Shown here: positions 1 through 14,500 of the stretch, piece after piece | How the letters are laid out: each line of letters opens with the position of its first letter | Numbering within the stretch: position 1 is the first letter of the stretch | From: Macrobrachium rosenbergii | Taxonomy: Eukaryota > Arthropoda > Malacostraca > Decapoda > Palaemonidae | Length of the DNA: 64,000 nucleotides | Assembly: GCF_040412425.1 (NCBI RefSeq) | Contig: NC_089763.1 | Span: 49,961,280 to 50,025,279, forward strand | Direction of reading: 5' to 3' | Translations under genes and position numbers: made by a program | The notes under the pieces: generated by a model | The model's input: the letters and a program-made list of their open reading frames with translations, nothing else | Databases searched by the model: none | Told to the model about the DNA's origin: nothing

Positions 1-1185
1 TTGTGAATAGTGGTACAACATCAAAACTTACAAGCCTGGATTCACTATTAATCTCTACACTATTTAGTTTATTTATCAAGTCCACATTATTCTTGATATT
101 TGCATTTGAGATGGTACCTACTAATGGGTTGAGAATATCTACTAAGTACTTCGCTAGCTTGTATGATGCGGAACCAACTGAACTGATAATTGGCCTGGCA
201 GGAAAGTTTGCTTTGTGAGTTTTTATTGTACCATACATGTATGGTAGCGATGGAGAGGTCACACACAACTTCTTTATAAGGCTTTCGTTACCTTTTAACA
301 GGTTTTTCACTTTCTTATTGAAACCACTATTCACATTGTCTATCGGGTTCTTATTTAATTCTTTATATGTGTTATCATCACCTAAAAGATTTTGCATTTT
401 TCTATATATTCACTTTTATTTAAAATTACAAGGGCGCCTGATTTATCTGCTTTTGTCATGTGTATATTTTATCTTTTTCAGTTCATTAATAGCAACCATA
501 AATCTTTTGGGGACGTTTGTGGTGTCTGATTTTTTCATACTTCCATAAATCACCCTTAACCATGTTCACTTCTTCATTCGTTAAATCACTATATTTTTCC
601 AAATTACACAGTCCTTTAGTTATTTCCACACTGTTCCTTCCGCCAGGAGATAAAGCAAAGTTTAAACCGTAGCCTAAGGCACTAGTTACATTTCTATCCA
701 GCTGTTTGTTTGATAAGTTGACGACACATTCATGATTGGCGTTGTTGGTCCAAGGGCTTCTTTCAATCAACAGTTTCATTTTATTATCGTGTTTCCGTTT
801 CAGTTTCCGATACACTTGATTCTCATCTTCACATGACAATATTCACGTAGGAATCTCTCCAATCTGGTGGTATTGAGGCTTCAAAATGTCGTCTTTTCCT
901 CGTGAGATCTTCAAAATTCTTTTTTTGGTTTCCAATGTTTTGATGTTGATATGTTTTTCCAATATGGCACGTTGTATTTCACCGAAGGGTTGGTCTTCTA
1001 ATTTCAGCAAGGAATTGGTTATGAACGATCTTGGTATCACTTGTTCATCCCGACATTCACGTAAAACCGCAGGTGTTCCTTGTTGGCATGAGCTTGAGTG
1101 AGGGCGTCGGCAAATTCTCTGACGGCATATTCCAAGATGGGGAAAAGAACACAGAAAGATCGGAAGGAGCGCGTGGTATCCATTG
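1..1185 (-). pseudogene. Penelope-like element (PLE), N-terminal and reverse-transcriptase part, broken
   Basis: Read on the minus strand, this stretch gives in order: a start-proximal region (about 1185-843), a block ending in a TSALGYGLNFAL-type motif (about 840-486), a TKADKSGALVILNKS-type block (about 470-420), and an RT core with RPIISSVGS...YKLAKYL and SFDVV (about 218-1). These blocks in this order are characteristic of PLE reverse transcriptases. The frame changes several times between 843 and 220, and one in-frame stop follows the 420-470 block, so the copy is decayed. The element runs off the left edge of the window; its own GIY-YIG domain would lie outside. Immediately upstream on the minus strand (1189-2140) lies the 3' part of another PLE copy in the same orientation, the usual PLE arrangement of a partial copy in front of a longer one. 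Family assignment is from motif recognition, not from a search. Confidence 0.85.
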
Positions 1186-1260
1186 ATGATTATTATCACT
1201 TTTGTACGTGATTCATTTATCACACATTACCACAGGTGAAAAATAAGAAACGGGGTGTAG

Positions 1261-1306
1261 GTCCTGACCGGTTTCGACTTTATTTCAAGCCATTGACGAA
1301 GGACTG
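1261..1306 (-). ncRNA. Hammerhead-like fold in PLE 3' region, degenerate core
   Basis: On the minus strand the segment GTCGAAACCGGTCAGG shows a hammerhead 3' half: GAAAC, a loopless 3-bp helix III (ACC/GGT), and the GGTC cleavage triplet context. Upstream GGCTT pairs with AAGTC as a 5-bp helix II, and GTCCT pairs with AGGAC after the cleavage site as helix I. The canonical CUGANGA core between helices I and II is not present (TCGTCAAT is found instead). PLE terminal regions are known to carry type I hammerhead ribozymes with very short helix III, which supports the call. The copy is probably inactive. Confidence 0.45.
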
Positions 1307-1611
1307 ATACAGAGTGTGAGAAGTCACAAATATATATACTACAAGAACAATACTGACGAACATACACAACCGTTAGAGGCTCCATATCCCCACTCAGGCC
1401 GGTGTCGAGGTAGGAGTGGCCTTAAAACTCATTTGGCTAAAAATCACAATGGACTCTCAGGGACATTGCTGATAAACAGACCATACCCCACCTCAGATCC
1501 ACACCTGACAGGTGTCATGGAGGCGGAGTTTGGAAACTCATTAACATTACTACCCTCGTACTGTGTTTACAAATATGATAATCCTATTTTCATATATCTC
1601 TACTGCCTACC

Positions 1612-2140
1612 TTAAAGTTTAAACAATTTACAAATTTCTTTTGATATTAAAGGATCAAGTTTATACATCCCTTGACTGATATTCATATTATGGTTGTAAC
1701 TTTCTTTATGAAGCTAGATTCAATGATGTTCCTTTCCAGTGCATTATTAGAATATACAATCCTTTTGCCCCTTCCCAGTTGATAGCATGATTGTTCTCAC
1801 TAACATGTACAAATATACCACTGTTCCCTTTGTGCATATCTCACACATTTCTTATGTTGTTCAATTCTTTTTCCAGTGCTTTCCCGGTTTGGCCAATATA
1901 AAAGTTGTCACAAGACTTACACGGAATTTTATATACACACCCTTTAATATTGTCTGGGGAGTTCTTGATAAGTACATTTTTCATTGTTGTATTGTTCTTA
2001 AATGCGACATTAACACCAAAATTCTTAAGAAGATGAGGAATATCTTTCATACTATTATTATAAGGCAGAACAAGCAAATTTTTTGTGTTGTAAGGTTCTC
2101 TCTGGTTTTGATACATAGTCTTTTTGCCGCTTCAAATGCA
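1612..2140 (-). pseudogene. PLE C-terminal GIY-YIG endonuclease fragment (minus-strand copy)
   Basis: The minus strand encodes the C-terminal end of a PLE protein. It contains a GIY-YIG-type nuclease start, KGCVYKIPCKSC followed by FYIGQTG, near 1960-1880. The reading continues with frame disturbances to a stop near 1612, followed by about 420 bp of 3' untranslated element sequence down to 1189. In PLEs this nuclease nicks target DNA for target-primed reverse transcription. The fragment lacks an RT domain, so it is a 5'-truncated partial copy sitting directly ahead of the longer PLE copy at 1-1185. It also forms one arm and the loop of the inverted repeat 1189-2872. Confidence 0.8.
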
Positions 2141-2141
2141 C

Positions 2142-2450
2142 TGTAAGTCTTGTGACAACTTTTATATTGGCCAAACCGGGAAAGCACTGGAAAAAGAATT
2201 GAACAACATAAGAAATGTGTGAGATATGCACAAGGGAACAGTGGTATATTTGTACATGTTAGTGAGAACAATCATGCTATCAACTGGGAAGGGGCAAAAG
2301 GATTGTATATTCTAATAATGCACTGGAAAGGAACATCATTGAATCTAGCTTCATAAAAGAAAGTTACAACCATAATATGAATATCAGTCATGGGATGTAT
2401 AAACTTGATCCTTTAATATCAAAAGAAATTTGTAAATTGTTTAAACTTTA
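2142..2450 (+). pseudogene. PLE C-terminal GIY-YIG endonuclease fragment (plus-strand copy)
   Basis: This is a second, more truncated copy of the PLE C-terminus in the opposite orientation. Read on the plus strand it starts inside the nuclease domain at KSCDNFYIGQTGK and ends at a stop near 2450 after a KLFKL-like tail. One or two small indels break the frame near 2205 and 2310. About 420 bp of 3' untranslated element sequence follow, up to 2870, where the sequence passes directly into a long (TA)n tract. It matches the copy at 1612-1921 almost base for base. Confidence 0.75.
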
Positions 2451-2753
2451 AGGTAGGCAGTAGAGATATATGAAAAATAGGATTATCATATTTGTAAACA
2501 CAGTACGAGGGTAGTAATGTTAATGAGTTTCCAAACTCCTCCATGACACCTGTCAGGTGTGGATCTGAGGTGGGTATGGTCTGTTTATCAGCAATGTCCC
2601 CTGAGAGTCCATTGTGATTTTTAGCCAAATGAGTTTTAAAGGCCACTCCTACCTCGACACCGGCCTGAGTGGGGATATGGAGCCTCTAACGGTTGTGTAT
2701 GTTCGTCAGTATTGTTCTTGTAGTATATATATTTGTGACTTCTCACACTCTGT

Positions 2754-2802
2754 ATCAGTCCCTTCAATGGCTTGGAAATAAAGTCGAAACCGGTCAGACC
2801 TA
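2754..2802 (+). ncRNA. Hammerhead-like fold, second copy in opposite orientation
   Basis: This is the plus-strand counterpart of the fold at 1261-1306. It has the same GGCTT/AAGTC helix II, GAAACCGGTC 3' half, and TTCAAT in place of the CUGANGA core. Helix I is weaker here because of changes on both sides (CAGTCCC against AGACC). Confidence 0.4.
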
Positions 2803-2867
2803 CACCCTGTTTCTTATTTTTCACCTGTGGTAATGTGTGATAAATGAAATCACGTACAAAAGTGATA

Positions 2868-4366
<1,499 letters not shown>

Positions 4367-6599
4367 AATGCGCCGCGTGGTTAATGCGTCCCCTGTAGTC
4401 CTGAGTTCTGTCCTTCGCTGGTTCGACCCCACGGACGGCGCATTTATTATCAACTAAAAATTCCTCTTCGTAACATGTATGAAAATATATTATTTCGAGG
4501 TAGAGCGAATTGATATTAAAGGACGTTGGTAGCTTTAATGCTTGTATATGAATCACGGTGATGTGATAAAAACTTCATAATATGGCTGCGTGTGACAAAC
4601 GTGATTACACGGTCAACATGGCAGGTGGGTGGATATCGTCTCCAAACACAAACACCTGAGTTTGACGGGTGATTTGTATATGGAGCCGATATCCACTTAT
4701 ACCTCTCTTGTGGCGCTGGGCGGGTTAATGCGTCCCTGTAGTCCTGAGTTCCTGTCCTTCGCTGGTTCGACCCTACGGACGGCGTGCATTTATTATCAAC
4801 TAAAAATTCCTTCGGTAACATATATGAAAATATTTTATTTCCGAGGTAGAGCGTAATTGGATATTAAAGGACGTTTGTAGCTTAATGCTTGTATATGAAT
4901 CACGGGTGATGTGATAAAAACTTCATAATATGGCTGCGCGTGACAAACGACACACGGGTCAACATGGCAGAGGTGGTGGATATCGTCTCCAAACACAAAC
5001 ACCTGAGTTCGACGGGTGATTTGTATATGGGAGCCGATATCCACTTATACCTCTCTTGTGCCCGCAGCTGGTTAATTGCGTCCCTGTAGTCCTGAGTTCC
5101 TGTCCTTCGCTGGTTCGACCCCACTGGGACGTGTACTTATTATCAACTAAAAATTACTCTTCGGGTATTATATATGAAAATATATCATTTCCGAGGTAGA
5201 GCGAATTGATATTAAAGGATGTTTGTAGCTTAATGCTTGTATATGAATCACAGTGATGTGATAAAACTTCATAATATGGCTGCAGACAAACGCATTACAC
5301 GGTCAACATGGCAGAGGTGGTGGATATCGTCTCCAAAACACAAACACCTGAGTTCGACGGGTGATTTGTATATGGGAGCCGATATCCACTTATACCTCTT
5401 GTGGCCGCTGGGTTAATCACGCCCTTTAGTCCTGAGTTCCTGTCCTTCGCTGGTTCGACCCCACGGACGGGCGTGACTTATTATCAACTAAAAAATTCCC
5501 CTTTGGTAACATATATGAAAATATATTATTTCCGAGGTAGAGCGAATTGGATGTTAAAGGGCGTTTGTAGCTTAATGCTTGTATATGAATCACGGTGATG
5601 TGATAAAAACTTCATAATATGGCTGCGTGTGACAAACGCATTACACGGTCAACATGGCAGAGGTGGGTGGATATCGTCTCCAAACACAAACACCTGAGTT
5701 CGACGGGTGATTTGTATATGAGAGCCGATATCCACTTATACCTCTCTCTTTGTGGCTTGTGGTTAATGCGTCCCTGTAGTCCTGAGTTCTGTCCTTCGCT
5801 GGTTCGACTTACACGGAACGCGTGATTTATTATCAACTAAAAACTTCCCCTTCGTAACATATATGAAAATATATTATTTCCAGGTAGAGCGAATTGGATA
5901 TTAAAGGACGTTTATAGCTTAATGCTTAACTTGCGATGGATAAAAACTCTGGCACCATGGCTGGGCGCAGACAAACGTGACACACGTCAACATGGCAGAG
6001 GTGGTGGGATATCGCCTCCAAACACAAACACCTGGAGTTCGGACGGGTGATTTGTATATGGGAGCCGAGTATCCACTATACCTCTTGTGGTCACGGTTAA
6101 TGCGTCCCTTTAGTCCTGAGTTCCTGTCCTCGCTGGTTCAATTTCACGGACGCAAGCGCACTTATTATCAACTAAAAAATTCCCTTTGGTAAATATATAT
6201 ATGAAAATATATTATCGAGGTAGAGCGAATTGATGTTAAAGACGCTTGTAGCTTAATGCTTGTATATGAATCACGTGTGATGTGATAAAAACTTATAATA
6301 TGGCTGGCGCGGTGGACAACGATTACACGGGGTCAACATGGCAGAGGTGGGGTGATATCACCAAACACAAACACCTGAGTTCGGACGGTGATTTGTATAT
6401 GAGAGCCGATATCCACTTATACCTCTCTTGTGGCTTTCGCGCTGTTAATGCGCCCTTGTAGTCCTGAGTTCCTGTCCTTCGCTGGTTCGACTTACGGACG
6501 GCGATTTATTATCAATTAAACTTCCTTCGTAACATATAAGGAAAATATATTATTTTGCGGTAGACACTGATATTAAAGGACGTTTTATAGCTTAATGCT
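4367..6599 (+). repeat. Satellite array, block 2: seven units inverted relative to block 1
   Basis: The same unit as in block 1 is repeated seven times in the opposite orientation. The GGTTCGACCCC landmark starts near 4420, 4764, 5112, 5452, 5801, 6134 and 6484 (spacings 344, 348, 340, 349, 333, 350). In the last three units the landmark is damaged. The array ends at 6599 inside the AATGCTTGTATATGAATC block of the unit, where a TA tract takes over. Each unit contains about 80 bp resembling a tRNA gene: TGGCCGC.GGGTTAATGCG (A-box-like), then about 50 bp, then GGTTCGACCCC (good B-box). Confidence 0.93.
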
Positions 6600-6627
6600 T
6601 ATATATATATATATATATATATATAGA

Positions 6628-6685
<58 letters not shown>
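6600..6685. repeat. (TA)n followed by (GA)n microsatellite
   Basis: A TA tract with one GAATA interruption (6600-6650) runs into a GA tract (6651-6685). It closes the satellite array on the right. Confidence 0.95.
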
Positions 6686-6686
<1 letters not shown>

Positions 6687-8178
6687 CCTCTACAGGTTTC
6701 ATTGGTCATATGTTATTAAGTGACATAGGAACATATATGTATACATATAATTTCAGTAAAGTTCAATTTCTTTGAGTATTTTTAAATTTGTAAAAAAAAA
6801 ATTTCTGAGAAACTGATATCTGGTGTAGAAGCCTTAGGCTCACTTTTTACCAGTTTCTGAAATGGCTAATGATACTTTCTAAAACATGTATGTATAAGTC
6901 TCAATCAACTAAATAAAGGTGGAATAATCACTGTAATGCAAAACCCTAAATGGAGAGATAAAAATCTTTCTATCATTAAACCGGATACACGTACGGTTCT
7001 TGCAATGAGAGTATGTCTGATTATGATGAAACAGTATAAAGAAGCCAGTTAATTCATACAGCATAAAATTTAACCTGTCAGTTTAATATTGCAAGATGTA
7101 TTCGTAGGCTAGAGGATAACCTAACAAGGCTTGACCACTAAATTCTTCTTCTACTTATTTTGTAATAAGATACAGCACTCTTAATTCAGTTGTCAGTCAT
7201 ATTTTTGTAATCACATTTCTTCAGAACCTCATTTTGTGCAAGAGCCAATTTTACCACTATAGGAGAGGTACAGGTCTAGCACATGCATTATTAACATTTG
7301 CTATGCTTCTTGAATAATTACCATTAGTCCATAATCTCTTCCTACTTTATCCATGCTGTGGCTACTTTTTGCATCCTACACTCATTTTACTGTACTGATC
7401 TCATGGTCCAGTATTTCAGCAAGTAATATAATGTACCTGCTTTTCCATGTTCCTCCAGGTTTTAACAAAATCCTTCCCTTCCAGCTCTTGTACATTTTGG
7501 GCACAGAAAACCTCATACTTTCTTAAGCTTTACAATTTGCAATGTATGTCGTATTCAACACGTAGTATTGTCCTCATTACTAAATCTTGCCCATTGCCAT
7601 TTACCTGGCTGGATCTTCTCAAGCGCTGCCTTTAAAACCCTATTTTAATTAACTGGAATTCTATTGTCATAAGTCCATTTTCAATCATTATATTACTAAT
7701 CCTATCAAATAAAAAACCAATTAATTACACTGTCATAAGAACAAATGAAACTACATCTCATTTGTTACATTTATTGAACAAAAATACACTTTACATGTTA
7801 CATATCACAGAGGCAATCACAGAGGCAATCACAGTGCATTTTCTGATTGACTGTTAATCATAACAACAATTACAGCACTATACATATTTAGTAGCATCTG
7901 TCTAACTTTTCCTATTAAATTACAAAGTTCAGTCAAAATATTTTGTAATTTCCATAACAATGAATATTACTATAAGCATCAAACTATAACCAATAGATAC
8001 TTTAAGACAATAAAAAGTCTTATCATACTTATATTTCACATTCAATCTTCTTATTTTTACTTGTGTATAAACACTCATTTAGAGCAGTTAGGCTGAGCAC
8101 TGGAAGATTGATTGTATTCATGAAACATATACCTTTAAATTTTGTGTGTGCATATGAATTACAAACCCACTTATTTTA

Positions 8179-8217
8179 AATAATCCAAGTAGAGTCATGG
8201 TCTCTACTTGGATTATT
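8179..8217. repeat. Perfect 16-bp-arm hairpin
   Basis: AATAATCCAAGTAGAG at 8179-8194 is exactly complementary to 8202-8217, with a 7-nt loop. Confidence 0.95.
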
Positions 8218-8599
8218 CACTCTAACTTATGAGCATTATTCAACCTTGACAGTACTGTATTAATAATCTTCAGTAAAAGTCACAACCAAGTCTACTCATC
8301 ATGAGAATATGGCATCGGACTATAACCGACAGTGTTATCCTTCAGCAGGAAAACTAGTCACAAATACTGCCTGAAATGAGTACAGTTCACATACCTGTGA
8401 GTAGCAGATGGCAAAAATATGCTGCAAAGGCTGAATGCCTGGCTACCTTCAAATACACATTGCTATAGCCATACTGAATTTCCAAAAATTAAGATATAAC
8501 TCAACTTTCTTGTTCACACCTAACTTGACAATGCAATCTTGCTCTGAGACTGACTGTGTTAATATTATAAGCCAAGCTGCAATCCAACTGAAATTCCAA

Positions 8600-8628
8600 G
8601 GGCCTCAATATTTTTTATATTGAGGCCC
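8600..8628. repeat. Perfect 12-bp-arm hairpin with T5 loop
   Basis: GGGCCTCAATAT at 8600-8611 is exactly complementary to 8617-8628, with TTTTT between. Confidence 0.95.
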
Positions 8629-8810
8629 AGACTAGTACAGAAAGAAAATGAAGAAGTAAAGAATAAACCATGAAAGAGAAATAATAACAAAAAACAAATA
8701 AGATAAATTACAAAAGTAAAACAAATACAACAAATTACAAAAAAGATTATGAAGTTAGACGCTTGCCTGCTTGCACCAAATTTTACCTCCTGAAGTTCCA
8801 ATTATACAAC

Positions 8811-8896
8811 AGTATTAGGAAGATCATTAGACTACTGTATTTAGTCCCAAAGCAGTAATAGGAAGATCATTAGACCACTGTATTTAGTCCTAAAGC
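8811..8896. repeat. 43-bp tandem duplication
   Basis: The unit at 8811-8853 is repeated at 8854-8896 with only a few differences. Both contain GGAAGATCATTAGAC and CTGTATTTAGTCC. Confidence 0.9.
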
Positions 8897-8960
8897 ATTC
8901 ATCCTTAATCACAGAGTCAACACTTATCACATTCTATACATCACTTCTGACAAATCTCCC

Positions 8961-9012
8961 ATCAAGCAGGTGTGAAACTTTGACAGATCAAGCAGGTGTG
9001 TAAATTTGACAG
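8961..9012. repeat. 26-bp tandem duplication
   Basis: ATCAAGCAGGTGTG followed by an (A)TTTGACAG tail occurs at 8961-8986 and again at 8987-9012. Confidence 0.9.
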
Positions 9013-11252
9013 AAAAATGAACTATTTCAAGAAGTGATCTTGTCCTCATTCCTACACTAGGAGTGTGACATTCCACCATCCATTCTGCTTTCTACATACC
9101 TAAAATCAGCATAATAGTTTGATGGAACCCAAAATGTCTGTGAACTAACTTCAATTACAAGTTAATTTAGGTCAGGTGTAGCCAAGCACCGAGCCAAACA
9201 TAAACTGAACAATGCCCAATGAAATGATAATTACCTTCACTTAACAATCATTGACTCATGCAATGTTCTTCAAGCACATTACTATAAGGCTAAAGGAACT
9301 ATTCAACAAAGGTGTCTTTTACATTATACTGCCAGTTTCAGCATGATTCACATATTCAGTAGAAAGTACATCACTGTTACAGGAAGACATTAACTTATTG
9401 TAATTTTCCCCTCCAAACCATAATAAACACATTGGTACCACCTGGTAGGAATAATATTAATGTATAAGTAAACACTTCAAAATACACAATGCAACATAAA
9501 TTTATAACCTTTGCTACTTGGAGGAATGATACAAGTAATGGAAGTGCTAAAAGCCACAGATTAAAAGAAATAAATATAACACCTCAACTTAATGGACATC
9601 TGTACTTATCAACTACATTATTATTATTAACTTTTGCTGAGCCACCATTTTAGATGCAATACATTTTTAGGTAAATCTCTTGAACTAAATGTTAAGCGTA
9701 AAGAATAGGCTAAGCGCAGGCTATAATATAGGGTCTTGTCACTTAACAGACTGTTAGTTATCAGAAAGTCAGACCCATAAAGCATCTGTTAAGTTGAAGT
9801 GCTACAGTACATTCACAAAATAAACATAACACACTAAAAATAAGGAAGCTCAAAAATTCACGCTAATAAGTAACAAAGTAGAAAAACAAAAAAGCACAAG
9901 CAACAAACTATCATATCCATGAAGACAACCACAGAAACGTAGGTCAATGAGTTTAAAAGGATTTCCCCTTATCAGCCAGGTAGCTACCATTTCCAGCAGA
10001 TAATAAAACACAGCTACTATTCTTCTTTATTACCATCACAGATCACAGTTACCAGTTCTTGAAAACCAACTATTAATTTTTCATTTGAACAAACACTTTT
10101 GCCATTACAATTTCTTCTACCACCACACATTGTACTGTGGTCAAAATTACTTTCATACAACTGACGAATAACAAAATTCTGAGCTAATACACAATATAAA
10201 GACCAAACCTATCTCTGATATTTCCATCCAAAATGCATCATTCAATAAAAATGAAAAGTTCCACACCAAAACTATAATGTAGCATAAAATATTCAGAAGA
10301 AAAATGCCTACAATATTTACTAAGCAATGTCCAGTGGGCAATGCTAGGGATTCTGTAAAGCATCCATTTGTTTACTGTGATCCCATCCCAACTAGCTGTT
10401 CAATTTTTGTAAGTATGTCTTGCTCCAATTTATCCTCTCTCATTTAGAAAAAAGCCCTTTGTGCAAATCCCATGAGTCTAAGCAGCATTTAGTTGTCTGG
10501 TTAAGCTACACTATAATGATGATAAAAGTAACAATTACAGTTTTCATCCTATCAAATAATAACAATGAAAAACCAGTATTATGCCAATTATAGTGGGAAT
10601 TAAAGAAATAAAGTCATTAATGCTCACAAGAGAAAAATTCTCATTTGCTATATATAACATAGCATTCATACACCTTACCCTTGAGACACATTCACATAAA
10701 TAAAAACTGATGCAAATGATGAGACAAAGTTAACTGTATAAAAGAAATTAAACTTTCAAATGTTTTCAATCCATATATTTATCATCAAGAGGTCAGCATT
10801 TTTGTTTTCAGGAGCCATGGCAGGTGGTAGCCTTCTCTTCCTTTGAGGATAGACATGATGAAAGGTGCATCAACTGTCTTTTGTTTTGGTGTAATTAGTC
10901 ATTCAAACTCCAAAAAACTGAATAAGCTTAATTATGGAGTTGTGTCTGGGAATTACTAAACAAAGAAAATTAAATAATTTCTTCACTGATAGTCTGCACA
11001 AATCATCTTTATGTGGGATATACACTATACAATACAATGGTATCTATAGCAATCTTACGCTCAATGTAATTTAAGCAATAATTATTACCTACCCCCTGGT
11101 GGAATCTAACCCATGGCCATTGTCTAAATTCCTAAATTCCTAGCAAATTTTAAACTTTAATTTTTTAGTCTTTACTCAAGTTTAATGCTTCAATTCATTA
11201 TTTTTTTCCTTTTTAATTTTGAACTTATACTCAGCTTACCCCTTCATTTTTG

Positions 11253-11258
11253 TTTATT
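11253..11258 (-). promoter_or_regulatory. Candidate polyadenylation signal of the OGFOD2-like gene
   Basis: AATAAA on the minus strand lies about 100 bp past the stop codon at 11355-11357. It is the nearest canonical signal seen. Later signals in the AT-rich flank are equally possible from sequence alone. Confidence 0.4.
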
Positions 11259-11354
11259 GTGAGCTACATAACTTTTTGCTTATCTCTCTTAATATAAAAA
11301 TATGTACTGTGCATACATCAAGCATTTATACTTGAAATACAGGGGAAAATATTT

Positions 11355-11502
11355 CTAGCTAGCACAACAAATATCAACTTCATTAACTGTAAATCCATCA
11401 CCAAACCCATTCTCAACAGGTATAAGTGTTGGTTTCTCATTACACATTGGACAGAGTTCATTTCTGATGGCTGATGACCGCATCCACAGGATAAGGTTGT
11501 AC
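11355..11502 (-). CDS. OGFOD2: OGFOD2-like coding exon 7 (residues 287-335 and stop)
   Basis: The acceptor is AAATTTCAG. The first base completes the codon for R287, the expected 2-oxoglutarate carboxylate ligand. YNLILWMRSSAIRNELCPMC follows, then a GFGDGFT tail, and a TAG at 11355-11357. Confidence 0.95.
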
Positions 11503-14500
11503 CTGAAATTTGAAAAATCATGATAACTCCAAATAACTAACATACTGTATATTGCAGTATACATTATAAGAGTAAGTAAGTGTCTGCTTGAAGCAATTTA
11601 CATCTAATTATATTCCCATTCCAGCAAACAACACCTATAATAATAATCATAATGATAACATTTACTTCTTTATCATAATTTTCTAATCACAGTCTCCCTG
11701 TAGATGTTGGGCAACTGGGATTTCAAAAGTTTAAGCCAAGATACAATGCATTACTACCCTACAACAATTCTCCTTGTATTTTAATACTTTACTTACATTT
11801 TTATCTGGTTATTCATTAATTTGTTAACTGATTTTTTCTTTTCTAATAATTGACCTCTTCTCTGTGTATTTCCCATTACCTTCTGTTGCTTCTTTCTAAT
11901 GAACACCATATTCTTTGGAAGTTTGAATTTCAAGTCAACGGCCCCTGTAGGCTTCTTCCATGTGAATAGGGTTCATGTTCTGAGTAATAATATTAATAAT
12001 GATTAATAATAATAATTACAGGTATCACACTAAGAGGAAATTGAATTTCCTGATCTTGCCTCACATGAACAAAATACTGGTCTGTTATGACACATATGAA
12101 AATCCTACATACCAACTCTGTTTTTATCTTGATGGGCTTATAGTTGGCTGCCCTACTGAAGTGCTCAATTTCATAGGCTCATTTGTCGACTGATTCTTTT
12201 CTAACTAATTCCAATACTCCTGATACCCATACTCTGGCCTTCTGTAAGGATGAAAGAGTTTATGTGGCTCTTACATTCTTAAAGACCTCCAATTTAGGCA
12301 CCTGACCGAAACTGCAATCTGGCACTATATCTTGAAATATTTGCTTTTGATTTAGCTTCTATTTTTCATGTACAGTAATTCTGAATTTCCATGACTTGTC
12401 TACCACTTCAAAAAACATACTGGGTATAATCCTTGAAACTAAATCAGTTGTTGTAATTTCTACTATATATAAAATGTTTGAAACTTAATTAAACTTTTAA
12501 CGTTCTGAAAACCAGTAAGGCTCAACCCTAGAAAAATCCACTCAGAGAATTCATATCTCACAAACATTTATTCAGGCTCTCTCCAGGACTTAAGAAAATG
12601 AAAATGTATTGCCACAGTTCTTGATATCTCTATCAGGCAGTGCCTGACATACAAACCTGTTACCACTGCTCCCTGCTTCACTTTACTCCTCTGCAATACA
12701 TAGTAATTTTAAAGTTTTTATCTAACCCTGCTATATCTGTTAAGCATTAAGCAGTACTTGTCTAACGCTATTCTTATGGGCACTTAAGTATTTTTACTCG
12801 TCATCATTTGTGTTTTATGCTATGATTTCCTCATACAAGGATAGATCTGTAAAGTTTTCATGGCTTACTTCTATCTTTATATACATTCTTCATCAATTCT
12901 GCAAATTAAATCCATGCCAACCGACTATAACAATTTATGAATATGGCTGGGAATCAAAAACTGAAAGGCAAAATAAACAAAATAAGGCTTAAAAGAATAA
13001 AATATAAATATGTACAACTGATGAATCACAATAGGAACTATAAAAATATAAATACCAAGTACATATGAATACAATACCAACATAAATATAAATAATATTA
13101 CAAAAATAAAATACTGTATAGCACTGATTAACAAAACCTGCTTGTGGACATAAATACAAAAGGCAAAACAAACCACAATATTACAAAAAAAGGAATATGG
13201 ATAAGTGCAGACTTGCTCTTCAAAACACTAACCTAGAAAATTTGCCTTCATATATGCAAAGCCTAAATTTAGCTGAAAACCTAGAACTAACTTCAGAAAA
13301 CAAACTTATCTACCTAACTTACACCAAATAAACCAATATACCAGAAACACACAAAAGGCACTGGAAACACTGACATTAGCTGAAGCAAAGGCAGCCTTGT
13401 CCTCACGAATAAGTAAGACATAGTACGCACAACAAAACTAACTACCTATCTTCTCGACAGGCAGAAAAAAACTGTACAGCACGCAGAGTTATCACTGATT
13501 TCTTTCATCACACTAGCAAAATAAGGAGAAGAATGAATGAAATAAATAAACAAGTGCTCTTAGCTATTTAAGTTTCTAAGCATTCCTAGAAACTCCTGGA
13601 AAATCAGCAAAGATCTAGGGAATTCAATGTGCCATGTGAAGTTAAAGCCACATGTCAAGTGTGAGAGTTAATTGATGAATACTCACAAAAATTTAGGGAA
13701 ATTAGCAGGACTGCCAGCTGTAACAGTTAGCGAATTTTGTACGAACATGTCATAAGCACCGCCTTTCCGCACATGCCTCAACCAATAATGGGGCAGCCCG
13801 GGAGTCTGCTAGTATTTTTTAACTGATCATGCACTGGCAGCACCACTGAAAACCAGTAGCTGTAGTCTGTATCCCAAGCAGAAAAACGCTCCTTAACCAT
13901 CCCATATGGGTCTGTTATTCATCATATCCTACCCCTCATGTGTATAAGCTGTTACGTTTATGGCGTGAACGATCTGTGGAAGTGGTAGGATCAGTGGAAT
14001 TTATTCAACGTCTTCAAAAGTGATTGCATCATTTGTTACAAGATGTCTGGGATCCTGTCTTTTCCTTCATTGGACAGACGTACATGGTCCAAGATGGCGA
14101 AGTACATTGCAAAACTAGAGAATCTGTTTGTAGCCTGCACCATTGACTCAAGAAAAAGGAAAAAAGCCCTATTGTTGCATTATGCAGGTGATGAAGTTTT
14201 TGAAATCTACGAAACATTAGGCCTTAGTGGTGATGACCCTAATTATGATGAAGTGAAACAAGGTCTAACAAATTACTTTTAGCCAAAGAAAAACAAGAAT
14301 TCGAACGTTATGAGTTTCGAGATATGAGGTAGAATTGTGGTGAAACAATTGATCAATTTGCAACATGGCTACGACAAAAGGCTGAAAATTGCGAATTTGT
14401 TGATAAGGATGGGGAAATCAAAAGCCGAGGAATTCCAGGTTGTTTGTCAAGCAAACTGAGAGTGAAGTGTTTAGAAGAAGAGAAAACTCTCAGCAATATG

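Larger units (their letters stand above)
6686..11252. other. Gene-poor flank downstream of the OGFOD2-like gene
   Basis: This is AT-rich DNA with no open frame that I can relate to a protein family. It contains the small hairpins and tandem duplications listed separately. Part of it may belong to a long 3' untranslated region of the minus-strand gene, but nothing in the sequence proves that. Confidence 0.6.
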
